Assembly: GCF_017875235.1 (NCBI RefSeq)
Contig: NZ_JAGGMI010000014.1
Location: 1-64,000 of the forward strand
DNA from: Asticcacaulis solisilvae
GTDB lineage: Bacteria > Pseudomonadota > Alphaproteobacteria > Caulobacterales > Caulobacteraceae
Direction: 5' to 3'
DNA length: 64,000 bases
The number at the start of each line of letters is the position of its first letter. Positions within the stretch are counted from its first letter, which is position 1. The position numbers were made by a program, and so were the translations under genes. The notes beneath the pieces are model-generated. The model searched no databases. It worked only from the letters and a program-made list of their open reading frames with translations, and was not told where the DNA came from. Shown here piece by piece: positions 52,898-60,851 of the stretch.

Positions 52898-53050
52898 TGA
52901 AAAAACCCCTTGCCCAATTAGGGCAAGGGGAGTGATCTCACCACCTGAGACGAGGAGAAGAAAAGGTGGTGTGGATAAGCTCGCTCGAACACAGCTAGGG
53001 ACTATGCCCAGATAAACGCTTACAAGGCCACATTACACGACGCACGCATT
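52898..53050 (-). ncRNA. Candidate small RNA 1 between receptor and IclR gene
   Basis: Minus-strand unit of about 150 bases between a 31-bp palindrome and a strong terminator at 52900-52930. It contains a pyrimidine-rich CTTCTCCTCGTCTC stretch that could pair with Shine-Dalgarno sites. No plausible protein frame is present. The 5' end is guessed. It may instead be part of an attenuated receptor leader. Confidence 0.4.
52900..52930 (-). terminator. Strong intrinsic terminator with no protein gene upstream
   Basis: Stem CCCCTTGCCC/GGGCAAGGGG (52921-52930 with 52906-52915), 5-base loop, then TTTTTT on the minus strand. It is 227 bases upstream of the receptor ATG, so it ends a non-coding transcript or attenuates the receptor leader. 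Confidence 0.82.
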
Positions 53051-53053
53051 AAG

Positions 53054-53084
53054 ATCAAATATAAAATAATATTTTATATTTGAT
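53054..53084. promoter_or_regulatory. Perfect 31-bp AT-rich palindrome
   Basis: Fifteen-base arms around a single central A, starting ATCAAATATAAAAT. It overlaps a possible -10 (AATATA) with TCGACT about 17 bases upstream on the minus strand, suggesting a repressor site over the promoter of candidate small RNA 1. Confidence 0.6.
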
Positions 53085-53123
53085 TTAAAAGGGCGACAGT
53101 CGAGCCCAGCCGCGCGGAATTAC

Positions 53124-53258
53124 GTGAAAAGAAAGCCCTTTTGTCTGACAACAAAAGGGCTAACTCGCTCAACTGTCAGGGAAGACATACCAGGGCGAGG
53201 GGTAAGTTGTTGCTTCGTTAGCAGGGAAGCTCAACACATTTAAGCCACCCTTCCCGCA
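53124..53258 (-). ncRNA. Candidate small RNA 2 between receptor and IclR gene
   Basis: Second minus-strand unit, between the AT-rich box at 53261-53297 and a terminator-like hairpin at 53134-53161. It shares GAGCGAG-TTA with unit 1 (GAGCGAGCTTA) shortly before the hairpin and has C-rich single-stranded stretches (TTACCCCTCGCCC). No plausible protein frame. Ends are estimates. Confidence 0.38.
53126..53161 (-). terminator. Second terminator-like hairpin in the intergenic region
   Basis: Perfect 11-bp stem AGCCCTTTTGT/ACAAAAGGGCT (53134-53144 with 53151-53161) and a 6-base loop, followed on the minus strand by TTCTTTTC. Confidence 0.7.
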
Positions 53259-53260
53259 AA

Positions 53261-53297
53261 ATCAAATATAAAATTTATTTTCTCAAATAAAATAAAC
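53261..53297. promoter_or_regulatory. AT-rich box and inverted repeat upstream of small RNA 2
   Basis: ATCAAATATAAAAT (53261-53274) is identical to the left end of the 31-bp palindrome. It is followed by TTTATTTT and AAAATAAA arms across a 7-base spacer. Confidence 0.5.
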
Positions 53298-53351
53298 TTC
53301 TCCTCCACCCTTATTTTTTGGTCTCTTCGCGACAAAAAACGCATCCGTTGC

Positions 53352-53366
53352 TTTTCATATATGATG
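53352..53366. promoter_or_regulatory. CATATATG site upstream of the IclR gene
   Basis: TTTTCATATATGATG, about 80 bases upstream of the IclR start. It shares a 12-mer with the GH9 upstream site. A TTGACG hexamer (53375-53380) follows and could be the -35 of the IclR promoter. Confidence 0.4.
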
Positions 53367-53446
53367 TTCATTGTTTGACGGCGCGGCTATCCGGATGGTA
53401 AGCAGTATACCTGGCCAAGGTTTTAATACCCCGGCTTTCAAACAAA

Positions 53447-54283
53447 ATGACGCAAAGACTCACCATGGGCCGACGGCGATCCGAAACCACTGAAGATGAT
53501 GACACCGGTGACTTGCGTTATCGTGCGCCGGCACTCGAAAAGGGGCTCGATATCATCGAACTCCTCGCTGCGTCCCCCCGTCCAATGGCGCCCAAACAGA
53601 TTTCCGAGCAGCTCGACAAATCGGTGAGCGAACTGTTTCGCATGCTTCAGGTCCTGGAAAACCGGGGCTATGTCGAAATAGCGGAAAACCAGAGCGGCTA
53701 CGAAGTCACCAACAAGCTCTTCGCCTTGGGCATGGCGCGGGGAATCAGCAAGAACCTGCTCGACCACGCCGTCCCGGTCATGAGATCGCTGACGGAAAAT
53801 GTCCTTCAGGCCTGCCATCTCGTTGTCTCCGCCGACGACCAGACCGTCGTCATCGGTCAGATGGACGCGCCGGCCATACCCAGCTTTCACATTCGGGTGG
53901 GTTTTCGACAAGGCATTGTAGAGACGGCATCCGGCACGGTGCTGTATGCATTCCAGCGCCCCAAGATTCGCGACGCCTGGCGCGCCGCGCTTCAACCGAC
54001 CGTATCGGAACAAGATTGGGAAGCGTTCGAGGACCTGGCCGACCGCGCCCGTGCCAAGGGCTACCTGGTGGCCAAAAGCCAGTACGCCGAAAGCATTACT
54101 GATATTTCCTGCCCTGTCTTCACGGACCGGGGCCTTATTGCGGCAATCACGATTCCGTACATCAAGAGCCGGTTGAGCGTCAGCATAGACGTATGCGCCG
54201 ACTCGCTGCGTGAGGCAGCGTCGAGCTTGTCCAGCGCGCTTGGCGCCGTCGAACCTCTAGTCGGCGCCAAGGACTCTTGGTGA
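53447..54283 (+). CDS. IclR-family transcriptional regulator 1
   Basis: 278 residues: an N-terminal winged helix (about 28-85, APALEKGLDIIELLAASPRP and MAPKQISEQLDKSVSELFRM) and a C-terminal effector domain (about 95-260). The usual IclR ending SITDISCPVFTDRGLIAAIT is present. IclR proteins bind palindromes in promoters and release or activate on small sugar-derived ligands. It is divergent from the TonB receptor across an intergenic region full of AT-rich palindromes, so it is the best candidate regulator of the locus. Its 3' end overlaps the convergent kinase gene by 27 bases. Confidence 0.92.
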   Translation: MTQRLTMGRRRSETTEDDDTGDLRYRAPALEKGLDIIELLAASPRPMAPKQISEQLDKSVSELFRMLQVLENRGYVEIAENQSGYEVTNKLFALGMARGISKNLLDHAVPVMRSLTENVLQACHLVVSADDQTVVIGQMDAPAIPSFHIRVGFRQGIVETASGTVLYAFQRPKIRDAWRAALQPTVSEQDWEAFEDLADRARAKGYLVAKSQYAESITDISCPVFTDRGLIAAITIPYIKSRLSVSIDVCADSLREAASSLSSALGAVEPLVGAKDSW

Positions 54284-55465
54284 ACTGTAAAGAATAAGGC
54301 AGAAAGCCGAACTCCAGCCTTCGGCCGGTCCCATGAAGAGCAGGTCGCCGCCGTGGGCCAGGGCGATCTGGCGCGCGAGATTCAGGCCGGTCCCGGACCC
54401 CTCGGGTTTGGTGGTAACAAAGGCATGGAAGATTTGTTCGGCCAGGTCGTCGGGCACACCACATCCATTGTCCGACACGAATATCCGCGTTTCCTCGCGA
54501 TTGTGGTCAAGGGAGAGCCGGACCCGGCGCGGCGCTACCCTCCCCTCGGTCGCTTCGGCGGCGTTTTTCAGCAGATTAAGCAGGGCCTGGGTCAAAAGGG
54601 TTTCGTCGACTTCCAGCACCGGACACTCCGCCGGTAACTCCAATACGATGTCGATCTCCGACGCGGAAACGCTGCGCTCGAACACGCGAATGATGTCGGC
54701 GAGGAATGACCCCATCTCGACCCGACCCAGGACCGGCTCCGGCAATCTGGCCATGGACCGGTACACATCCACGAAGCGCGCAAGCCCTGTGGTCCTTTGT
54801 GCCAGGACATCCAGAGCCTCGCGGGCGGCCTTCGAAGCGTCGGTTGTTTCGCCAGCCAAATAACCATGAGCAATACGCGCCAGGGATGCGACTGGGGTCA
54901 GCGAATTCATGATTTCGTGGCTGAGCACGCGCAAAAGGTCGCGCAACGCCGTCGCCTCCGCCACCCGGACTTCTGACTGTATATCGGTCAGACTTACCAA
55001 GCGCACGACGGCATCGGGTGTGGTCATTTCGCTTATGCCCACCGCGTATGTCCGGCCAAATACCTTTATGGCGCGCGCAGGGCCTGGATCCCGACCACGA
55101 ACGACGTCCATGAGGCTTTCAGGCGGCTGGGCAACGATATCATCGGTCTGAAACAGGATGCGCGCCGCGCGGTTAACGGCCACCAAACCTCTTGCCTCGT
55201 GGAATTCCAACAAAGGCATGGGAACATGATCGGCCAGGAAGCTTCCCCCTTCACGCCGGTCACTCACCGGGCGCCCGGCTAAGGGCGGGTCCGGGATAAT
55301 GGGGGGGGCAAGGCGGACGAGGAAGATCACGCAGCCTGCCAGGACAAGAAGTCCAAACAGGACGCTCGCCCAGAACTGATGATAAACGGCATCAGTAATA
55401 AATGCCGACGCGGCGATCACGCCGGCCAGCGCCGACAGCATCCTCAACCGCGCCTTAAAGACCAT
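54257..55465 (-). CDS. Sensor histidine kinase, NtrY-like
   Basis: 402 residues: two N-terminal membrane helices (about 10-28 and 32-52), a PAS-like segment (about 75-165), then the phospho-acceptor helix LSHEIMNSLTPV with His183. The N box NLLKNAAEA and G boxes DNGCGVPDDL and GTGLNLA follow. The HEIMNS-type H box is typical of kinases paired with regulators next to MacB-type ABC transporters. The periplasmic loop is almost absent, so it probably senses membrane stress or transporter state. The start overlaps the end of the response regulator gene by 11 bases. Confidence 0.92.
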   Translation of the reverse strand: MVFKARLRMLSALAGVIAASAFITDAVYHQFWASVLFGLLVLAGCVIFLVRLAPPIIPDPPLAGRPVSDRREGGSFLADHVPMPLLEFHEARGLVAVNRAARILFQTDDIVAQPPESLMDVVRGRDPGPARAIKVFGRTYAVGISEMTTPDAVVRLVSLTDIQSEVRVAEATALRDLLRVLSHEIMNSLTPVASLARIAHGYLAGETTDASKAAREALDVLAQRTTGLARFVDVYRSMARLPEPVLGRVEMGSFLADIIRVFERSVSASEIDIVLELPAECPVLEVDETLLTQALLNLLKNAAEATEGRVAPRRVRLSLDHNREETRIFVSDNGCGVPDDLAEQIFHAFVTTKPEGSGTGLNLARQIALAHGGDLLFMGPAEGWSSAFCLILYSSPRVLGAD

Positions 55466-56672
55466 GCCGGCCCATTCGGCGATACAGGGTCTGGCGTGTC
55501 ACGCCCAGTTCCGTCGCGGCCTTCGATATATTGAAGTTGTGCCGGCTCAAGGCTTCCGAAATGACGTATTTCTCGGTCACTTCGAGATTGAGGCCAAGAT
55601 CGGACGCGGATTGCATCCCCGGCAGGTCGAGATCCCCCGCCACGACCATGGCGCCGGAAGCGGCGACAACGGCACGTTCAACGGTGCGCCTCAGGGCGTG
55701 AAGATTGTCCGGCCAGCTGTTCCCCCGCAGGGCGGCAACGGCGTCCGGCGAAAAGCCGGCGAACACCATACCCTGCCTCAGGGCGAAGACCCGGGCGAAA
55801 TGGCTCGCCAGCAACTCGATGTCATGGCTCCGCTCGCGCAGGGGCGGCAGCATCATTTCAAGAGTACTCAGGGCGTATAACAGAGACTTCTGAAGGCCGG
55901 TCGACGGATGCTGACGGCAGGTGGTCGCCACGACCCGGTTGTTGTGCCGCCCGGCCTGTTGAAGCCAGGCCGTGAGGTGAACGTTCAGGCCCGGGTCGAG
56001 TTCGTCGACATTCTCCAGCAGAAGGGTTGCGTCCTCCAGATCATCCAAGTCCGCGGGCGCCAGCCTGGCGGCCTCCACGACTTTGAGCATCGTCCGGCGC
56101 GACAGGCGGTGCAGGGCATGCGCCACAAGCGTTTTTCCGCTGCCGTTTTCACCGAGTATAAGGATATTCGCCGTGAGAGGCGCATAGCGCGTGACCAGGT
56201 CCTTCACCCGGGTAAGCGCGTCACTTTCCCCGACAATCAGGCCCGTATCGTACTCCGTCCCGGTCTCGACCGGCTTGACCCTGGACTTATTCGGATGCCT
56301 GAGTCCGTCTTCCAGGGCGTCAATAAGCCGATCGTCATTCCAGGGCTTCATAATGAAATCGTGAGCCCCCGCCCGAAGCGCCTGGACAGCCACGGTCAGG
56401 CCGCTGTGGCCCGTCACCACTATGACAAGGGCGTCAGGATCGGCGCGGCGAATCTCCCTTAGACAGGTCAAGCCTTCTTCACCGGACATCTGAGCCCTGG
56501 AAAAATTGAGATCCAGAAAAATGGCATCGACTTTTTCTGCCGCGAGCAGGCTATAGGCTTCCGCCGGGCTGGTCGCTGCCCGGAAGTCATAGCCCGCCTT
56601 GCGCAAAAGCAGCTCGGCGGTCTTGAGGACCCCGAGGTTATCGTCGACAAATAATATCTTGCGGGTGGCCAT
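55455..56672 (-). CDS. NtrC-like response regulator lacking the GAFTGA loop
   Basis: 405 residues: receiver domain (1-120, Asp54 in FLDLNF), AAA+ domain with Walker A GENGSGKT (174-181) and a degenerate Walker B (LLLENVDEL), and a Fis-type C-terminal helix-turn-helix (ISKAATELGVTRQTLYRRMG). The part between HRLSRR and the Walker B strand is about 40 residues shorter than in sigma-54 activators, and the GAFTGA motif that contacts sigma-54 is absent. It is thus unlikely to open sigma-54 promoters and may act as a sigma-70 regulator or repressor. Divergent from the second IclR gene. Confidence 0.9.
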   Translation of the reverse strand: MATRKILFVDDNLGVLKTAELLLRKAGYDFRAATSPAEAYSLLAAEKVDAIFLDLNFSRAQMSGEEGLTCLREIRRADPDALVIVVTGHSGLTVAVQALRAGAHDFIMKPWNDDRLIDALEDGLRHPNKSRVKPVETGTEYDTGLIVGESDALTRVKDLVTRYAPLTANILILGENGSGKTLVAHALHRLSRRTMLKVVEAARLAPADLDDLEDATLLLENVDELDPGLNVHLTAWLQQAGRHNNRVVATTCRQHPSTGLQKSLLYALSTLEMMLPPLRERSHDIELLASHFARVFALRQGMVFAGFSPDAVAALRGNSWPDNLHALRRTVERAVVAASGAMVVAGDLDLPGMQSASDLGLNLEVTEKYVISEALSRHNFNISKAATELGVTRQTLYRRMGRHGL

Positions 56673-56804
56673 GTACGTATTCGGACAGTCTGGACAATCG
56701 CGACACCACGATTCTCCAAAAGGAGAAAAAAACTAAATCTTTCTGCGCATTAGCCTGGAAGGACATCCGCGGTATTATGTCCGTCCACCCAGGGAAAACG
56801 CGTC

Positions 56805-57632
56805 ATGAAGAACGACAAAACAAGAAGGCTTCGGTCTCTGCGCCCGGCAGCCCCCGCTTCGGCCAATCAGGCACTCGCCGCAAAGCGCCCGCAGCGCGCG
56901 CTGGCCACCGGATTGGATATACTTGAGTATCTTGCCAATTGCCAACACCCGGCGACGCTCGCAGCCATTTCCGAAAAATTGAATGTTACCGGCGTAGTGG
57001 TTAATCGTTCCATATCGGTGCTGGAAGACCGGGGCTATGTCGTTCGCAACCACGCCACAAAGTCGTATGAAGGCACCGGCAAGCTGCTGAAATTGCAGTC
57101 AGCGCTGGCGAAGCCCCATCAGCTCCTGAAACATGCCGGGCGGATCATGCAGGGCTTGTCCGAGCACATATCCCAGTCATGCAATATCGCCATAGCTTCA
57201 GAAGGCGATATCCAGGTGATCGCCCAGCAGGCGCCGCCCTCCCCCTTCTGCATCACAGTGCCGGTTGGATACCGGTACGATATGGTGAATACCGCGCCCG
57301 GCCTGGCATTCATTGCATTCGCATGCCAGGCAGACGTCAACCGCTGGCCCGGCCAGACCTCCCCGGTGGTGAACGCGCGGGAATGGTCGGCACTCCGGCA
57401 AGCTGTCGAGACTACGGCGGAGCGCGGATTCGCCCAGGCCGAAAATCCGCTGTTGCCCGCCGTTACGGACCTCTCTTGCCCGGTCTATCAGGATGGCCTG
57501 TTCGTCGCGATCCTTACCGTCCCCTTCATACAGACAAGCGGGAGCGCCAGCCTGGGGTGGTCAATCGCCGCCCTTCAAATGTCGGCTGAACTTCTGAGCG
57601 AATCCTTGCGCGGCGACAGCCTCGTCGCCTGA
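56805..57632 (+). CDS. IclR-family transcriptional regulator 2
   Basis: 275 residues: basic N-terminal tail, winged helix at about 32-85 (ATGLDILEYLANCQHPATLA) and effector domain with TDLSCPVYQDGLFVAILTVP near the end. It is distinct from the IclR protein at 53447, with different recognition-helix residues. The ATG follows a 132-base divergent region with GGACAGTC/GGACAATC direct repeats and a GGACAT-N10-ATGTCC inverted repeat. It may control the ABC transporter or the GH3 gene downstream. Ligand unknown. Confidence 0.9.
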   Translation: MKNDKTRRLRSLRPAAPASANQALAAKRPQRALATGLDILEYLANCQHPATLAAISEKLNVTGVVVNRSISVLEDRGYVVRNHATKSYEGTGKLLKLQSALAKPHQLLKHAGRIMQGLSEHISQSCNIAIASEGDIQVIAQQAPPSPFCITVPVGYRYDMVNTAPGLAFIAFACQADVNRWPGQTSPVVNAREWSALRQAVETTAERGFAQAENPLLPAVTDLSCPVYQDGLFVAILTVPFIQTSGSASLGWSIAALQMSAELLSESLRGDSLVA

Positions 57633-57689
57633 TGCGATGCGCGCCCGCAACACCGCGGTGGTCTCGTTCCGCAACTTTAAGAAATTGAT

Positions 57690-57704
57690 TGGCTTTTGAT
57701 GTGC
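57690..57704 (+). promoter_or_regulatory. Sigma-54-like -24/-12 element before the ABC ATPase gene
   Basis: TGGCTTTTGATGTGC keeps the invariant GG and GC at sigma-54 spacing (TGGC-N8-TGC), 57 bases upstream of the ATPase ATG. A chance match is possible, and the nearby NtrC-like regulator lacks the sigma-54 contact loop. Confidence 0.35.
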
Positions 57705-57760
57705 TAGATTCCTGCAACAAACCTTGCCTGAAACTGCGTGGCCAGGAACAGGGCGCCATC

Positions 57761-58447
57761 ATGCCGTTGATCCGATTGCAGAATGTGCACTTCAACTACG
57801 AAACGCCGGAGCGGCGGGTCGAGGCGCTTCGCGACGTGTCCCTTGAAATCGAACCAGGGGAATTCCTGGCGATCTGTGGGCCGTCGGGCTGCGGCAAGTC
57901 GACTCTGCTCAACCTCATGGGCACGCTGGATCGCCCCACATCGGGCCGCTACGTTTATGAGGGCGAGGACCTTAATACATGGACGACGGGTCAGCTGGCG
58001 GAATTGCGGGCCCGCGATATCGGCTTCGTCTTCCAAAGCTTCAATCTTATCGAAAGTCTTACCGTTTACGACAATATCGAGTTGGCCCTGCTTTACCGGC
58101 GCGACGACAGACGGAACCTGCGCGAGCGCGTGATGGAAGCCATGGACCGCGTCGGCATCGCGCACCGGGCCAATCACCTGCCGCGACAACTGTCGGGTGG
58201 CCAGCAACAGCGATGCGCCATCGCCCGCGCCATCGTCGGACGGCCGGCGGTTATCCTGGCCGACGAACCCACTGGGAACCTCGATTCCGAAACCGCCGCG
58301 CACATCTTCGGCATCCTCAAGGCGCTGCATCACGACGGCAGTACCCTGGTGGTCGTCACCCACTCACCCAGCCAGGCCGACCAGGCGGAGCGAGTGGTCG
58401 AAATGCTGGATGGGCGCATACAGTTTACGCGCCGCCGCCTCTCATGA
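57761..58447 (+). CDS. ABC transporter ATP-binding protein, MacB/LolD type
   Basis: 228 residues. Walker [10 protein letters not shown] (about 40-48), Q-loop in [13 protein letters not shown] signature [15 protein letters not shown], Walker [13 protein letters not shown] and a switch His in VVVTHSPSQ are all intact. It energises a type VII (MacB-like) transporter that moves substrates from periplasm to exterior or out of the inner membrane. The ATG at 57761 is chosen over an upstream in-frame start at 57689 because it gives the standard family N-terminus (MPLIRLQNV). Its TGA overlaps the permease ATG. Confidence 0.94.
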   Translation: MPLIRLQNVHFNYETPERRVEALRDVSLEIEPGEFLAICGPSGCGKSTLLNLMGTLDRPTSGRYVYEGEDLNTWTTGQLAELRARDIGFVFQSFNLIESLTVYDNIELALLYRRDDRRNLRERVMEAMDRVGIAHRANHLPRQLSGGQQQRCAIARAIVGRPAVILADEPTGNLDSETAAHIFGILKALHHDGSTLVVVTHSPSQADQAERVVEMLDGRIQFTRRRLS

Positions 58448-60819
58448 GCCGGCGCCTGGCGGGACTGAGGCATGTCTGCGGTTCGCTGACGCGATACTGG
58501 GGATTGAGCCTACTCAATATTACCGGGCTGGCGATAGCGTTTGCGGCCACCTTCATCATTGCTGTTTATGTCAGGGACGAGTTGACCTACGACCGTTTCC
58601 TGCCGGACGCCGAGCGGATATTCCTGCTGACGGCGGACTACGGCGCGCCCGGCAAGCCACTGGTCAGCAGCGACAAGACGCCCGCCGGAATGGCGCGCTG
58701 GCTGCGGCCAAACTCCGCCGTCGAAGCTGTCGCCCGCCTGCACGACGCGGAACTGCCCCTGCGATCCGATCGCCACGAAGCGCTCGAGCACTTCTACTGG
58801 GCCGATCCGAATATATTTTCCGTCCTTCGTTTCAAGGTCGTCCATGGAGATCCTGAGGCGGCGCTTGGGACTTACGACACGGTCGTCCTGACGCAGGCCA
58901 TGGCCCGGCGCTACTTCGGCCGGGAGGATGCGGTCGGCAAGGTGCTCATCCTGGACGGTTCCATCCGGCTGACCGTGACCGCCGTGCTCGCCGACTACCC
59001 GCCGAACACCCACCTGGAGCGCGAAATCTTCGTGTTCTCACGCGCCGGTTACTCCATGCTGGTCAACTTGGACCTTAATCCCGACTGGCTGTGGGACAGC
59101 AGCTACACCTATGTCCGCCTGAAGCCCGGTGCAGCCCTCAGCCCCAGCGCGCTCGAAAGCTTGGCTCAGCGCAACTGGGTGGGCGGATTTAACCGTCCCG
59201 CCTTCGAGCTGGTCTCCCTTCCCGATCTGCACTTCAGGCCCCAGGCTGACAATCAAATGAAGCCGCGCGGACATCTGGACACGGTCATGGCCATGGCCTT
59301 CATGGCATGCCTGATCCTGATCCTGGCGACGGCCAATGTGGCCGGATTGATGTCGGCACAGATTGAAGAGCGCAGCGGCGAGATGGCCGTGCGAAAAGCA
59401 TTGGGGGCGCAACGGCATCATCTGCTGTTTCAGGTCATGGCCGAAGCCGCCGTCACCAATCTCGTGGCCCTTGTTGCCGCCCTTGCCCTGGCCGAGCGCC
59501 TGTTGCCATATATCAATGCACAACTGGGCCTCAGGCTGGTCCTGTGGTCATCGCCCGTTTTTCTGGTGGCGATCGCGGCGGCCGTCGCGGCTGTCGGAAC
59601 CGCGGGCACGCTTTACGCCGCCAGGAGGTTGTCCATCGTTTCGCGACCGTATGCTCAAGGCGGTCAAACAAGTAAAACCAGGGCCTATATGGGCCGAATG
59701 GGATGGATCACCATCCAATTCGCCCTGCTGGTCATTCTGCTAGTGAGCGCCCACACCGTGCAGCGGCAGTGGCTATTCGCCATGGACGAGGCGCTGAACT
59801 TTGACGCGGACCGCGTGGTCATGATCACCGTCGGCGACGGCAAGGGGCAGGATACTGCGTTCAAAAACCATATACTGGCAACGCCTGGTGTCGAAGGGGC
59901 TGCCTATTCCAGATTTATACCGGTCTACCGCAACATCCGGCCGGGCTGGTTCCCGACGCCTTCGGGCCAGGTCGTGCAGTTCACGCGCGAGTCGGTGGAT
60001 ACAGACTTTTTCCGGTTTTTTGGCGTGCGGATATTGGCCGGGCGCGGATTGTCCGACGTCTATGCGGCCAACGTCCCACCAAGGGAAGTCGTCATCAACC
60101 AGACGGCAGCGCTCGCCTTCGGCTACAAGACCCCGCCAGACGCCATTGGCCGGTCGATCACCTATGCGGCGGATGACAAGCACGTAACCTCGTCGATCGT
60201 AGGTGTCGTCAGCGACATGCGGACGGCAACCGTCCGCGAGCCGATTGCCCCGATGGTATTCGATGGCCAGTCCACGTTTTTCACCGCTCTGAGCGTCCGG
60301 GTCGCAAAGACCGGTCAGGCCCAAACCCTTGCCGCCATCGACCGGCAATGGCGCCGGGACTTCCCGCGGGCTGGTCCCATCGAGCGCCGCTTCTTCTCGA
60401 CCTATCTGCTGGGACAATACCGCGACATGCTGCAGCAATGGCGCGTATTCGGCCTGCTTTCGGCCGTGGGCATCTGCCTTAACGTCCTGGGTCTCAGCGG
60501 CTTGTCCATCTATCTGGCACGGGTCAGGCTTCGCGAGATGGCCATCCGCAATGCCCTTGGCGCGCGCATCCCCGATATTTTCAAGTTGCGCATACAGCCG
60601 TTCATAAAGCCGCTGATCGTCGCCAACCTGGCCGCGGCGATCATATCGTGGCTCCTGATGTCATCGTGGCTTAATTCCTTCAAGGCGCGCGTCGACTTAA
60701 GCCCTGTCTCGTTCGCCGGTGCGGCTGGCCTGACTGTGCTGATCACCCTTCTGACCGTTACCACCCATGTCTTCCTTTCGTCTCCGGCGCGCTCAAGCCA
60801 GCCGCTGCGCGACGACTGA
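58444..60819 (+). CDS. ABC transporter permease with two FtsX/MacB modules
   Basis: 791 residues. A first membrane helix (SLLNITGLAIAFAATFIIAV, about 20-40) and a MacB-like periplasmic domain precede three helices at about 280-390, followed by a second copy of the same plan: helix at about 420, periplasmic domain, and three C-terminal helices after about 670. This duplicated layout is common in Bacteroidetes-like FtsX permeases. No membrane-fusion partner gene is adjacent. With the kinase/regulator pair it forms a likely envelope-stress or antimicrobial export module. Start ATGA overlaps the ATPase stop. Confidence 0.92.
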   Translation: MSRRLAGLRHVCGSLTRYWGLSLLNITGLAIAFAATFIIAVYVRDELTYDRFLPDAERIFLLTADYGAPGKPLVSSDKTPAGMARWLRPNSAVEAVARLHDAELPLRSDRHEALEHFYWADPNIFSVLRFKVVHGDPEAALGTYDTVVLTQAMARRYFGREDAVGKVLILDGSIRLTVTAVLADYPPNTHLEREIFVFSRAGYSMLVNLDLNPDWLWDSSYTYVRLKPGAALSPSALESLAQRNWVGGFNRPAFELVSLPDLHFRPQADNQMKPRGHLDTVMAMAFMACLILILATANVAGLMSAQIEERSGEMAVRKALGAQRHHLLFQVMAEAAVTNLVALVAALALAERLLPYINAQLGLRLVLWSSPVFLVAIAAAVAAVGTAGTLYAARRLSIVSRPYAQGGQTSKTRAYMGRMGWITIQFALLVILLVSAHTVQRQWLFAMDEALNFDADRVVMITVGDGKGQDTAFKNHILATPGVEGAAYSRFIPVYRNIRPGWFPTPSGQVVQFTRESVDTDFFRFFGVRILAGRGLSDVYAANVPPREVVINQTAALAFGYKTPPDAIGRSITYAADDKHVTSSIVGVVSDMRTATVREPIAPMVFDGQSTFFTALSVRVAKTGQAQTLAAIDRQWRRDFPRAGPIERRFFSTYLLGQYRDMLQQWRVFGLLSAVGICLNVLGLSGLSIYLARVRLREMAIRNALGARIPDIFKLRIQPFIKPLIVANLAAAIISWLLMSSWLNSFKARVDLSPVSFAGAAGLTVLITLLTVTTHVFLSSPARSSQPLRDD

Positions 60820-60851
60820 GCTCTTCCCCCTCAAAATATGGAGATTTCACT

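Noticed and set aside
53130-53165. Hairpin at 53134-53161 as the terminator of a plus-strand gene
   Set aside because: No plus-strand gene precedes it, and the T-rich tail is on the minus strand.
57979-58443. In-frame 155-codon upstream extension of the ABC permease
   Set aside because: It runs inside the ATPase gene in another frame; the ATG at 58444 coupled to the ATPase stop gives the normal membrane-helix start.
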